Part shown: positions 31,519-39,901 of the stretch, in pieces | Position numbering within the stretch: the stretch's first letter is position 1 | Layout of the letters: each line of letters starts with the position of its first letter | From: Anaeromyxobacter sp. PSR-1 | GTDB lineage: Bacteria; Myxococcota; Myxococcia; Myxococcales; Anaeromyxobacteraceae | Direction of reading: 5' to 3' | Length of the DNA: 64,000 bases | NCBI RefSeq assembly: GCF_000964525.1 | Contig: NZ_BAZG01000002.1 | Coordinates: forward strand, 1 to 64,000 | Translations under genes and position numbers: made by a program | Notes under the pieces: generated by a model | Seen by the model: only the letters and a program-made list of their open reading frames with translations | What the model was told of the DNA's origin: nothing | Database searches by the model: none

Positions 31519-33965
31519 GGCGTTTCCTCCTCGAGCGGTCGGACGAGCACGCCGAGCCGCTCCCAGAACCGGGGCAACCACTTCTCCGGAGCCTCACCGC
31601 ACTCCGCCGCGAGAGCCTCGACGAGCCGCGCTCGGTCCGGCGTGCCGGAGAGCACGGCGAGCGCCTCCGGCATGGCTGAGAGGTCGAGTTCCGCCACCGC
31701 CGAGCCGCCACCCTGCTTCACGAGGAACCGGCGGCTCTGCTCGGGGAGGCTCCGGACGAGCTCGTACTCGGGCTCGCTGAGCTTCAGGCCCTGGACGTAG
31801 TCCTCGCGCGTGGCGTTCGGGTTCCGGAGGAGCAGCAGCGTCGCGCACTGCTGGATGACCGACTTGCCCACGGGGCTCTGGAGCGCATCGTCCGGCTCCT
31901 GTGTGCACAGGATGAGGAACCCGTCCTGCTTCCGGATCGTCTTCCCCTTGTGTTTCGTGAGCTCGGCGAAGTCCTCGCCAGAGAGCGCGCGCCACCACTC
32001 GTCGAAGACGTAGATGAAGCGGCGGCCGTCGAGCATCGCCTCCGTGCGGTGGAGCAGGTACTTCATCATCGGCCCTCGCGCGTCGGTGCAGTCGAGGAGC
32101 TCGGTGATGTCGAAACCGTAGACGCGGTTCGTTCCGAGATCGAGCACGTCCTCGGCATTGTCGAACACCCAGCCGTACGGCCCACCGTCGCACCAGCGTC
32201 GGAGACGCGCCGCCACGCTCGGATGCCCTCCGTCCTCATTCACGGGATCGGGCAGACACTCGAGGAGGAGCGACAGCCGGCGATGCCTCCGGTCGATGAG
32301 CGTCATCACCGTGTCGACCGAGCGATCGATCCACACCTCGTCCTCGTGCGTCACCTCGCTCCCGTTGCCCGCCACGAGCGCCTTCACGAGCCCCCTCAGG
32401 AAGAGGAGGTTCACGCTCGTTGGCTCGAGCTGGAGCGGGTTCCAGCCGGTCGATTCACCGCTCTTGAGCGGCAGGTAGCGGCCGCCCATCGCGCGGATGG
32501 CGATTTCGAGGCCCCGGTCCTTGTCGAAGGCAACCACGGTGGGCCGGTACTTCTGGGCCTGCGCGAGGAGGAAGCCCAGAAGCACGGTCTTGCCCGCGCT
32601 CGACTGGCCGAGGATGAGCGTGTTCCCGAGGAGCCGCTCGCCCTCGGAATCCTCGCCAGCGGGCGACGCGTGGAAGTTGAAGTAGAGCGGCGTTCCGCTC
32701 GCGGTCCGGAGCACCGTGACCGCGGGGCCCCAGGGATTTCCGGCCGCCTTGCCGGTCATGAAGTTGTGGAACGGCGAAAAGCAGAGGAAGTTCTGCGAGG
32801 TGATCGCCATCGGCCGGGGCCTCCAGCGGAAGTTCCCCGGCAGCTGCGCCCAGAACCCCGCCTCGAGCGCGAGGTCCACCGGCTTCGCCACGATGCCGCG
32901 ATCGAGGAGCTCTGAGCGCGCCCAGGCGAGGTGATCGCGCACCTCGTCCGCGCTCTCGCCAAAGGCGAGGAGGGTCGCGTGGTGCTCGCCCACGACGAAC
33001 GCTCCCGACATGAGCTGGTCGAGCGCGCCGTCGATCTCGGCGACCTGGCTCTTCGCAACGTCCTTGGCGTCGAGGAGGCGCTGCTTGTGGCGTTCGAGGA
33101 ACCCCTTCGCGCCGTGCTTCGAGAGCGCGGCGAAGCTCTGCGTAAGGACGAACTCGAACTCGGCGCGGAGGAGTCCGTCGAGGTCGCCCGGGGTCGTGCC
33201 CTTCCCGTCGTACTCGAGGATCTCGAGGATCCCGAATCGCCTGACACGATCCGCTAGCCGGAGCTCGCCGACCTCGCCGTGCCACCCGAAGAGCGGCCGG
33301 TTCGCGACGAGGTAATCGCCGAAGCGTTCGCGACAGACCGGCATCGGGAGGCGTTCGCCGTTCACGAGCAGCCCCAGCACCTCGAGCGGGGCCGAGAAGA
33401 GCCTCCCACTCCCGCCCTCGTACGTCGCGAGCAGCTCCGCGCCGTAGCGCCGGAGCGTCGCGCCGAGCCCCCGGTTGAGGTCGTTCAGCTTCGCGACGCC
33501 GTCTTGCTGTCGGCGGAGCTTCGCCGGGACGTCCTCCTTCTCTCGACGACCGAGCGCCTCCAGGACCTCGTCACCGACCGTCCGGAGGACCGGCGTGAGG
33601 TACAGCTCGTTCATCATGAACCTCGCGCCGGCGAGGCTCGCCGCGTAGGCGGCGTCGAGCCGCTGGCAGAAGTGCCCATCGAAGGCGCTCCGCGGGAAGG
33701 CACTCGCGCGGCTCCGGACGACGTGCGACCAGAAGGCCACGCCGGCCCCGGCTAGGCCGCGCCAGGCATTGTTCAGATCCGCCACCCACTCCGCCTGCTC
33801 GCCGGCGGACGCCGCCTCGTGCGCGCGGCCGGCAAGCTTCCACATCGAGAGGTACTCACCGTCACGCGTGGCGATGATCGTCGGCGTGACGTGGTGCGAG
33901 TACGGAACGAAGGCGGCGGCCGGCAACTCGGCCCGGCTCGCCCGCAGCAGGTTCACCCGGCCCAT
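31515..33965 (-). CDS. virB4: VirB4 T4SS ATPase
   Basis: An 816-aa ATPase of the VirB4/TrbE/CagE family. The N-terminal CagE domain covers about the first 400 residues. Walker A follows (LGQSSAGKTVLLGFLL), then Walker B (FIYVFDEWW) and the late IIQQCATLLLLRNPNATREDY and DRLVEAL-type motifs of the family. It powers pilus and channel assembly from the inner membrane. The ATG at 33965 follows AAGGA. It overlaps virB3 by 13 bases and the primase by 4. Confidence 0.93.
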   Translation of the reverse strand: MGRVNLLRASRAELPAAAFVPYSHHVTPTIIATRDGEYLSMWKLAGRAHEAASAGEQAEWVADLNNAWRGLAGAGVAFWSHVVRSRASAFPRSAFDGHFCQRLDAAYAASLAGARFMMNELYLTPVLRTVGDEVLEALGRREKEDVPAKLRRQQDGVAKLNDLNRGLGATLRRYGAELLATYEGGSGRLFSAPLEVLGLLVNGERLPMPVCRERFGDYLVANRPLFGWHGEVGELRLADRVRRFGILEILEYDGKGTTPGDLDGLLRAEFEFVLTQSFAALSKHGAKGFLERHKQRLLDAKDVAKSQVAEIDGALDQLMSGAFVVGEHHATLLAFGESADEVRDHLAWARSELLDRGIVAKPVDLALEAGFWAQLPGNFRWRPRPMAITSQNFLCFSPFHNFMTGKAAGNPWGPAVTVLRTASGTPLYFNFHASPAGEDSEGERLLGNTLILGQSSAGKTVLLGFLLAQAQKYRPTVVAFDKDRGLEIAIRAMGGRYLPLKSGESTGWNPLQLEPTSVNLLFLRGLVKALVAGNGSEVTHEDEVWIDRSVDTVMTLIDRRHRRLSLLLECLPDPVNEDGGHPSVAARLRRWCDGGPYGWVFDNAEDVLDLGTNRVYGFDITELLDCTDARGPMMKYLLHRTEAMLDGRRFIYVFDEWWRALSGEDFAELTKHKGKTIRKQDGFLILCTQEPDDALQSPVGKSVIQQCATLLLLRNPNATREDYVQGLKLSEPEYELVRSLPEQSRRFLVKQGGGSAVAELDLSAMPEALAVLSGTPDRARLVEALAAECGEAPEKWLPRFWERLGVLVRPLEEETP

Positions 33966-34303
33966 CGGCTGCTCCTTCCTTCCCAACTGCGGGAACGGCG
34001 GTCGGAGGTCGAGTAGGCCGAGGCGCCCCAGAGATCGCGCACGCCGCTGCGCGCGGCGAGGCGCACCCGGTTCGCGACCTTCGTCTGCTTCCAAAGCCAA
34101 AGGATCCGAAAGGCCCGATCGTCTGTGCGCGTCACCTGAGCCATGAGGAGCCAGCTCGGAACGAGGAGCGCGAGCCAGCCGAAGCCCAGCAACACGGTCG
34201 CGCTCGCTACGGTGATGACGAGCACGACCGCCGGGATGAGCGGCACGCCGGCGACGGTCGGGACCCGGGTTGCGCCCTTGAAGAGCGGGAATCGCGTGGC
34301 CAC
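33953..34303 (-). CDS. virB3: VirB3 T4SS membrane protein
   Basis: A 116-aa protein with two adjacent hydrophobic segments (VAGVPLIPAVVLVITVASATVL and FGWLALLVPSWLLMA) and the opening PLFKGATRVPTVAGVP, as in VirB3. It acts with VirB4 at the inner membrane. The C-terminal 20 residues are serine/arginine-rich and overlap the virB4 start, so they are probably unstructured. Confidence 0.87.
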   Translation of the reverse strand: MATRFPLFKGATRVPTVAGVPLIPAVVLVITVASATVLLGFGWLALLVPSWLLMAQVTRTDDRAFRILWLWKQTKVANRVRLAARSGVRDLWGASAYSTSDRRSRSWEGRSSRWAG

Positions 34304-34312
34304 GGCGTGCCC

Positions 34313-34588
34313 TCAGGAGAGCAGCATGTTCACGAGCTGGCTCGCGGCGCCCACGATCAGGACACCGCCGCCCCACTGCGCGAGCGTCCGGAAGTGGATG
34401 ATCCGCAGGCCCCAGAGGACGCCGAGCACGATGAGCGAGACCACCGCCACGATCGGCACGAACAGCATGAGCTCGGACTGGAAGTTCTGCAGGGTCGAGC
34501 GCGCCCGCGAGAGCCCCTGCGCCTGCGCGTTCGCTACCGAAGAGGCCAGCGCCACCGTGAACACGAACTGTGTGAAGCCCGCCTTCAT
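34313..34588 (-). CDS. virB2: VirB2-type pilin
   Basis: A 91-aa pre-pilin. The long signal peptide ends near ANAQAQ. A short hydrophilic stretch, a hydrophobic segment (LMLFVPIVAVVSLIVLGVLW), a polar loop and a second hydrophobic segment (GGGVLIVGAASQLVNML) follow. This is the VirB2/TrbC architecture of the major conjugative pilus subunit. The ATG at 34588 follows AAGGAGAA. Confidence 0.87.
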   Translation of the reverse strand: MKAGFTQFVFTVALASSVANAQAQGLSRARSTLQNFQSELMLFVPIVAVVSLIVLGVLWGLRIIHFRTLAQWGGGVLIVGAASQLVNMLLS

Positions 34589-34665
34589 AGAATTCTCCTT
34601 CGCCTCATGAACCAACCGTCCATTCGTTCGGCCACACGTCGCTCGCCGCGAGTTGGTCGCGTCCG

Positions 34666-35316
34666 TCATCGCGCCGTCTTCTCGCTCGAGCTCGCGTCGA
34701 AGACCTCCGCCGGCGCCATCGCGAACACCTCGTCTCGTGGCTGGGCATTGCCGATCCGCTGCCCGCGATCGACCGCTCCCGAGCGCCGGCCTGCGGGGCG
34801 CGGGGCGTCTCGACGCCGCGCTGCCTTCGTCTTCGCGCTGTCCGTCGCAATTGACTGCGGCGCCAGCGAGCTCGCAGCTCGCACCGAACTGACGTAGCCG
34901 TTCCTCACGCCGTGCGTGAAGTGGCCCGTGTTGTAGCAGGAGAGCGCTGCCGTCATAGCGCGCTCCATGTCGTCCCAGCGCTGCAGCGCGCGCTCGTAAC
35001 ATTCCTCCAGTAGGCGGCTCGCTGCGCGGAGGTTCGCGCACGGCTCGAACACGCTGGAGGTATCGAGCCCGAGCCGCGCCAGGTTCGCGCTGTTTACCTG
35101 CGCGAGCCCCGCATCGAAGCTGTAGCCGTGCGTCGCGAGCCAGCGGGCCATCGCCGCAGCGTCGTCCAGGTCGCGCGGTACGCGCACCAGCTCCACCGCG
35201 CCGTTGACCCTGAGCGCGATCGGGTTTCCGCCGGACTCGACCCGGACGATTGCGTCCAGGAGGTCCGCGTGGGCGACGATCCCGCAGGCAGCGATGAGCC
35301 CGCTCAGGCCCGTCAT
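34666..35316 (-). CDS. virB1: VirB1-type lytic transglycosylase
   Basis: A 216-aa protein of the SLT lysozyme-like family. It contains DAIVRVESGGNPIAL with the catalytic glutamate, ATHGYSFDAGLAQVNSANL, and AALSCYNTGHFTHG. VirB1 opens the peptidoglycan for channel assembly. There is a weak signal-like N-terminus (LSGLIAACGIVAHA). The C-terminal third is low-complexity, as in many VirB1 proteins. It is the first virB gene and lies 77 bases before virB2. Confidence 0.9.
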   Translation of the reverse strand: MTGLSGLIAACGIVAHADLLDAIVRVESGGNPIALRVNGAVELVRVPRDLDDAAAMARWLATHGYSFDAGLAQVNSANLARLGLDTSSVFEPCANLRAASRLLEECYERALQRWDDMERAMTAALSCYNTGHFTHGVRNGYVSSVRAASSLAPQSIATDSAKTKAARRRDAPRPAGRRSGAVDRGQRIGNAQPRDEVFAMAPAEVFDASSSEKTAR

Positions 35317-35499
35317 GAGCCGCTCCCGAGCCGGAGGTGGCCGTCGCGACGTCTGGCTTGGCGTACCATGCCGGCATGGTGGGCCATGCCTGCCGTTGTG
35401 TCAAGCGTGCCTCCCCTCTTCGCCCATCAGGGGAGCGGCGCAGCGCGTTCTCCGGCCTCCGGCAATAGGCTCCGTGGACTATTGGTCTGGCGTGGCGGT

Positions 35500-35767
35500 G
35501 ATTCGTTTCAGCTCGCCAAGAACGCGCCGGCCTCACGTCGTGGCATTTCGGGCAGCCGCCGCCCGGGCCATAGGCAGCCACGTCCGCAAGCCTCTTCTCG
35601 AGCGCGGTAGCCGCCTTCTTAGCGATCTCGACCGGTTGCTCTGCGAGCTGCTCGCGTAGGGCCTCGATCTCGGCGATGAGGTGCCGGGCCGCCGCGCCCT
35701 CGAGTTGCTTTCCCTGGTAGAGGCGCTGCTTCCAGTGAGCCAGGTCGGCAGGGGTCAGACGGCGCAC
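35500..35767 (-). CDS. possible small helical protein, end uncertain
   Basis: A GTG at 35767 opens a frame with protein-like sequence for about 90 residues (LTPADLAHWKQRLYQGKQLE, then helices and GGGCPKCHDV with a CxxC). No stop occurs in this frame for over 1 kb because it runs on into virB1 (another frame) and virB2 (same frame). The true end is therefore unclear and the given left edge is approximate. It could be a small operon gene whose stop has been lost, or chance coding in GC-rich DNA. Confidence 0.3.
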
Positions 35768-35792
35768 CGGTCTACTGTGCGCCGACTTTTCT

Positions 35793-36314
35793 TCAGCGCC
35801 GCTTCGGCCGCGGCGGGTACTGGTACTGCGGCGGGAGCTTGATCTTGTCGAGGCGGTCGCGGATGTCGCGAGCCTCCTCGGGCGTTTCCGCGTGGATCCC
35901 CTTGAAGCAGGCCTTGAGCCGCCCGACGTGCGCGAGCGTCGCGCCGATGATGAACATCGGCTCGCTAGCATGTACGTGCTCGGCGGCGCGCGTGATGATC
36001 TCGGCGACGGGGAGGCTGACGGTGATCGATACCCGCACCTCGGTCGGCTCGTCCCCGCGCTGAGGCATGTAGGGCCACGATGACGTGAGCGGCGGGGCAG
36101 GCTCGAGCGTCCAGCGGACCCCGAGGCGCGCGGCCTCGTGAATCACGGCCTCCTGCATGAGTTGCGTGCGCTCCATGCCGTTCAGCGCCTCGCACGCCTG
36201 CTCGAAGATGAGGTTCTCGAGTGGATGAAGCCGGAGTGTCTTCGTGCGGAAGGACTTCCGGTGCTCCTGGACAGGCTGGACTCGGGCCACTGGCATTCCC
36301 CTCTCCACCTTCAC
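35793..36314 (-). CDS. possible ribbon-helix-helix protein, DUF1778-like N-terminus
   Basis: A 173-aa protein. Residues 22-60 (KTLRLHPLENLIFEQACEAL, then TQLMQEAVIHEAARLGV) resemble the strand-helix-helix of RHH DNA-binding proteins such as DUF1778 antitoxins. A second half has a beta-rich middle (VRVSITVSLPVAEIITRAAEH) and a basic, tyrosine/proline tail. The GTG start overlaps the kinase stop (GTGA), so the two are coupled. It may be a transcription or relaxosome factor of the transfer operon. The family is not certain. Confidence 0.5.
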   Translation of the reverse strand: MKVERGMPVARVQPVQEHRKSFRTKTLRLHPLENLIFEQACEALNGMERTQLMQEAVIHEAARLGVRWTLEPAPPLTSSWPYMPQRGDEPTEVRVSITVSLPVAEIITRAAEHVHASEPMFIIGATLAHVGRLKACFKGIHAETPEEARDIRDRLDKIKLPPQYQYPPRPKRR

Positions 36315-38212
36315 CGGAGCGCGGCCGGTGCGCTCACGTATACGACGAACGGCGTGCCAGCGGCGATCTCGTCATCGAGCAGACGGAGCCCTACGTGTTG
36401 TCCCTCGCCGACGGCGACGCCGCTGAACGTGAGGACGCGGTCGGACGTGCTGATCGTGTCGCACGAGAGCGGGACACGTCCGTCGGCCGGGGGCCTCGCC
36501 GAGCAGCTCACGGTGCTTCCCTTGGGCACCAGCACGACGCCGTTGGCCGCGACCTCCTCGGTCACGATCGCCTCCGTGCGGCCAGGGTTCGGCCCGGCGA
36601 GCGCGCGCAGGAGCTTCACTGCGACCAGGGTCCCGCGCGGCAACGTCGCGCGCGGGCTCCCTACCGTCGCGCGATCCGCGAAGTCGGCGGAGCTGGTCCG
36701 GACGGGCGAGCGCTCCCGACGGACGAGCGCCGACGGCGGCTTCGCCCGGTCGGCGGCCGCAACGCGACCGCCGCTGGCCGACCCCTTGGGCCGGACGATC
36801 GGCTCGGGCTCGGTGCGGACGTCGGGTCCGGCCACGGTTGCTGCAGGCGTCGACTCGGTCCGTGGGGCCCGAGGTCCATCGGGTTCGCTAGCGCCCGCCG
36901 GTTCGACGATCACCGGCGCGGAAGCCGCCACCGCCGGCGCGGCTGTCCGGAGGTCCTTGCGCGAGAGGAGCTTGACGGAGCCCGTTGCGAGGATCGCGAC
37001 CGCGCCGGCGACCACGGCCACGCTCGCCACCGCTCGCCGGCGCCAAGTGCGCCGGCGCGGCTGTTCCGTGGCCGGGTCGGGCGCTGCCGTCATACCCTCG
37101 GCGCTGTTCGCGGCAGAGTTCGAAACGTCGTCCGCGACCGCCGCCGCGACGGACGCGTCAGGCGCCGCCGGGAGCAGGCCGAGGGATCCCAGCTCCAGGG
37201 CGCAGTCGCTCGGCGAGTACGTGATGCCTCTGGCCGTGAGGTACTCCCGGAGAGCGCGGGAGAACGCCGCTCCATCCTGGAATCGATCCGCGGGCCTGCG
37301 CGCGAGCGCCTTCGCGCAGATGCCGGCGAGCTCCCGCGGCAGGGCCGCGATAGCCGCCTCGACGTCCTCCGGGCTGCACTCCGCGATCTTCCGCATCGTG
37401 CCGATGTCCGTCCCGGCGTCGAAGACGCGGACGCCCGTGAGCATCTCGACCAGGACGACGCCGAGGCTGAACAGGTCGGAGCGGCCGTCGAGCTCCTCGC
37501 TCAGCGCCTGCTCCGGGCTGGCGTAGGCGAACGTGCCCCTGAACTGTCCGGTCCGCGTCCGCTCGCGCCCTTCCATGCGCGCGAGCGCCACGCCGAAGTC
37601 GAGGAGCTTCACGGCGCCGCTGCGCGCGACCATGACGTTCACCGCGGTGATGTCGCGGTGCACGATCCCGAGAGGCTTCCCGTCCTCGTCGGCGAGCGTG
37701 TGAGCGTGATGCAGCGCCTCGGCGACGCTCGCGCCGACGTGGCAGCAGAACGCCTCGGTGAGGCGCCGGCGCGCGCCGCGAGCGGCGCGCAGCGCGCCCC
37801 TCACCGTCAATCCGTCCACGTATTCGAGGACGAGGTAGTAGCGGTCCCCGACGAGCGCGAGGTCGTACGCCTCGGCGATATTGAGGTGGCGCAGCTTGCT
37901 CGCGAGCTGCGCCTCGTACACGAACGCCCGGCGCGTCGACTCGTCGACGTCGAGGCCGGTGAGGATGCACTTCAGCGCCACAGGCCGGGCGAAGCCGGCT
38001 GGGCCGAGGCGGCGCGCGAGGAACACCTCCGCCGTGCCGCCCGTGCCGAGCGAGCGCACGATCTCGTACCGCGTCGCCTCCGCCCCGAGCTCGAGGGTTT
38101 CTCCAGGCCGAGGGGCGCCACCGCCACGGGCGCCAATGCCCGAGGCGGCCGTGGCCGGATCTTCGCCGGAGCGGGACTGAAGCACGCCCGGCCTGTCGCC
38201 CGTGAAGGTCAT
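36311..38212 (-). CDS. transmembrane Ser/Thr kinase with VirB10/TrbI-like outer domain
   Basis: A 633-aa protein. Residues 48-320 are a Hanks-type kinase: P-loop GTGGTAEVF (56-64), catalytic lysine in VALKC (K81), HRDITAVN catalytic loop (HRD 185-187), DFG (205-207), ASPEQ (231-235). One membrane helix (about 393-411) follows a basic stretch. A Pro/Ala-rich linker leads to residues 521-620. There LPRGTLVAVKLLRAL, EAIVTEEVAANGVVLVPKGS and the following strands resemble the C-terminal domain of VirB10/TrbI. It lies at the head of the virB operon, coupled to the RHH gene. A sensor of the transfer apparatus is a natural guess; the fusion is unusual. Confidence 0.8.
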   Translation of the reverse strand: MTFTGDRPGVLQSRSGEDPATAASGIGARGGGAPRPGETLELGAEATRYEIVRSLGTGGTAEVFLARRLGPAGFARPVALKCILTGLDVDESTRRAFVYEAQLASKLRHLNIAEAYDLALVGDRYYLVLEYVDGLTVRGALRAARGARRRLTEAFCCHVGASVAEALHHAHTLADEDGKPLGIVHRDITAVNVMVARSGAVKLLDFGVALARMEGRERTRTGQFRGTFAYASPEQALSEELDGRSDLFSLGVVLVEMLTGVRVFDAGTDIGTMRKIAECSPEDVEAAIAALPRELAGICAKALARRPADRFQDGAAFSRALREYLTARGITYSPSDCALELGSLGLLPAAPDASVAAAVADDVSNSAANSAEGMTAAPDPATEQPRRRTWRRRAVASVAVVAGAVAILATGSVKLLSRKDLRTAAPAVAASAPVIVEPAGASEPDGPRAPRTESTPAATVAGPDVRTEPEPIVRPKGSASGGRVAAADRAKPPSALVRRERSPVRTSSADFADRATVGSPRATLPRGTLVAVKLLRALAGPNPGRTEAIVTEEVAANGVVLVPKGSTVSCSARPPADGRVPLSCDTISTSDRVLTFSGVAVGEGQHVGLRLLDDEIAAGTPFVVYVSAPAALR

Positions 38213-38218
38213 GCGGCG

Positions 38219-39130
38219 TTAGAACTCGAGGCCGCCGACGGTGACCGCGCGGCGTTTCCCGCTTCCCTCGGAGACGGTGAGCTCGAACGGACCGCCCGTC
38301 GTGTCGCCCTCCGGGAGCCGGAGCGACACGACCCCGCTGCTCACCTTCTGGAAGTCGATCGTCCGCTCAGAGAGGTACTCGCGCTTGCTCGCGCCCTTGT
38401 TGACGATCACCGACCCGATCTCGACCGGGATCCTCCCGCGGTTCTCGACGGTGAACGAGAGGATCACCTCGCGCCCGAAGTAGCAGAGCTCGGTCACCTC
38501 CAGCACCACGTCGTCGTTCCGGGCGCGCGCGCCCTTTTTCGAGCAGTGGTGCGGCTCACTGAATGCACGCAGGAACCGGCCACTCACTTCCGACTCGATG
38601 CGGGCCGCGCTCTCCGCCTCGAGCTTCGCCTTCTCCGCTCGCACGTACTCGCTCTCGCCGGAGCGGTTCGGGTAGACGAGCACGACCCGGGTGTCGGCGG
38701 CCGACTTCCGCTCGACACGCTCCAGGTAAAGCATGAGCGTCGTGTGCTCGAGGCGGACGAGCACCGTCGTCACCGGCTCCTCGCCCGGCTTCGTTCGCCG
38801 CGCCGGCTCGCCGTTCGGCGAGATGGCGAGGTACCGGCCCTGGGCTACCGGCTCGACCCGGAATAGCGCGTCGCTGTCAGGGTTCTTGCCGTCGGTGCAG
38901 TCGCCGCACGAGGGCGCGCCGAGCATGTCCTCGGGGAACTCGACCGTGGTGAGGAGGTTCCGGGCTGTCCGTATGGCGATGGCCTTCCCGACCGTCTTCT
39001 CGTCGAGGACGATCTGGCGCACGCCCTTCACCGCAGCCTCCTGAGGCGCGCCCTTGGCGAGGGCGCGCGGGGCGCCGCTCAGAATGATGAGGGCGGCCGT
39101 GCACTGCACCAGCGTTGAGACGCGCGCCAT
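38219..39130 (-). CDS. secreted protein, DUF2381/TIGR02268-like
   Basis: A 303-aa exported protein with a signal peptide (LVQCTAALIILSGAPRALA). The N-terminal half (IAIRTARNLLTTVEFPEDM) resembles the start of VirB9/TrbG-like domains. The C-terminal half is beta-rich (VILSFTVENRGRIPVEIGSV, VSLRLPEGD). The overall layout recalls the Myxococcus DUF2381 (TIGR02268) paralogues, which I recall lying beside Ser/Thr kinases. It ends 6 bases before the kinase start, so the two are a pair. It may interact with the kinase outer domain. Confidence 0.55.
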   Translation of the reverse strand: MARVSTLVQCTAALIILSGAPRALAKGAPQEAAVKGVRQIVLDEKTVGKAIAIRTARNLLTTVEFPEDMLGAPSCGDCTDGKNPDSDALFRVEPVAQGRYLAISPNGEPARRTKPGEEPVTTVLVRLEHTTLMLYLERVERKSAADTRVVLVYPNRSGESEYVRAEKAKLEAESAARIESEVSGRFLRAFSEPHHCSKKGARARNDDVVLEVTELCYFGREVILSFTVENRGRIPVEIGSVIVNKGASKREYLSERTIDFQKVSSGVVSLRLPEGDTTGGPFELTVSEGSGKRRAVTVGGLEF

Positions 39131-39583
39131 GTCCGCGGACCTCCTCCGTTCGCCTCCGCGAGACGGATGTAACCACGGCATGGCTCATCGTGCCATGGCA
39201 CAGGCGGCTCCGCAATCGCGTGGCGCGTGGCGCGTGGCGGGTGGCGAGGCGGCGACCCGCTCCGCGCGGCCTCGGCCCGGCTGGGGCCTGGGACTCCCGG
39301 AAGAGGGCGCTCGTGTCGCTCCGCTTCTGCCGGAGCGGCGTCGCCACTCCCGCTCCGAGTGGCCGCGCTCCGAACCGGCCGAAAGCCTGCGCGTCCTCCG
39401 CGCCCGCCCGCGCCACCTCGCATGAAGCCTCGGTGGCACGGCTCCTTCGGAGGGCTCCGCCGCGGCGCCGTGAAGCCTCGGACGCGCGATCGGTCGGCTC
39501 TCCGCGCTTCTGGACGCTGCCTCATCCGCCCCAACTCCGGGTGAGGGCGGCATGAGGCCGCGCCCACCACAGGGAGACGGAAG
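39131..39583. other. non-coding region between transfer operon and plus-strand genes
   Basis: About 450 bases between the divergent DUF2381-like gene and the 61-aa gene. It is very GC-rich, with a short tandem of GTGGCGC units near 39220-39245 and the hairpin at 39519-39558. It must hold divergent promoters for the long transfer operon and the plus-strand ICE genes. No convincing -35/-10 pair was found by eye, and no gene. Confidence 0.5.
39519..39558. repeat. leader hairpin, variant B
   Basis: Inverted repeat GCCTCATCCGCC / GGCGGCATGAGGC (one bulged base) with a loop containing CTCCGGGTGAG. It is followed by CAGGGAGACGG and the 61-aa gene at 39584. The layout and the CAGGGAGACGG box recur before the gene at 49971. 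Confidence 0.6.
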
Positions 39584-39769
39584 ATGGCGAACACGACCTA
39601 CACCGTGAAGAAGGCGAAGAAGCAGGGCGAGAAGACCTTCTACCAGGAGATCGGCAAGCTCCTCATCCGCGAGGGCGGGAAGAACGGGGTCCTCTTCCTC
39701 CACCACCTCGACGGGGAGTTCGCGGTGTTCCTCCAGGAGCCGCGCGACACCGAGTCGGCCGGCAAGTAG
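39584..39769 (+). CDS. small conserved-looking ICE protein
   Basis: A 61-aa protein: a basic N-terminus, then KTFYQEIGKLLIREGGKNGV and LFLHHLDGEFAVFLQEP. It reads like a compact alpha/beta domain and I have the impression that similar small proteins are common in conjugative elements, but no function is known to me. The ATG at 39584 follows GGGAGACGG. It is followed by a strong terminator, so it may be a highly expressed single gene. Confidence 0.65.
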   Translation: MANTTYTVKKAKKQGEKTFYQEIGKLLIREGGKNGVLFLHHLDGEFAVFLQEPRDTESAGK

Positions 39770-39779
39770 CCGCGGCAAC

Positions 39780-39810
39780 GGCGGGGGCGCCTGTCGCCCC
39801 CGCCTTCCTT
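39780..39810 (+). terminator. rho-independent terminator after 61-aa gene
   Basis: Ten-base-pair GC stem (GCGGGGGCG at 39781-39789 with CGCCCCCGC at 39795-39803, plus a flanking G-C pair), a 5-base loop and a pyrimidine-rich trailer (CTTCCTT). Confidence 0.7.
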
Positions 39811-39839
39811 CGCTTCAGCGCTCGGTCGACGCGGCGAGC

Positions 39840-39879
39840 GGCACCCCGCCGCCCCGATCCGGCGCGGCGGCGCGGTGCC
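39840..39879. repeat. leader hairpin, variant A (before parB)
   Basis: Inverted repeat GGCACCCCGCCGCC / GGCGGCGCGGTGCC, 22 bases before the parB ATG. The same GGCACCGC...GCGGTGCC stem occurs at 41804, 42568 and 46298. Confidence 0.65.
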
Positions 39880-39901
39880 GCCCCACACGCGAAGGAGCCC
39901 C

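Noticed and set aside
34313-35971. A 552-codon minus-strand frame spanning virB2 and virB1
   Set aside because: The virB2 part is real only from 34588. The middle lies in the wrong frame over a clear VirB1. Only the first part from 35767 may be a separate small gene.
36221-38866. Long plus-strand open frame opposite the kinase
   Set aside because: The minus strand encodes a kinase with all catalytic motifs. The plus frame is Arg/Glu/Ala-rich without any domain.
39131-39583. CRISPR-like or tandem-repeat array
   Set aside because: Only a few short GTGGCGC units occur with no constant spacer length; simple GC-rich repetition explains it.
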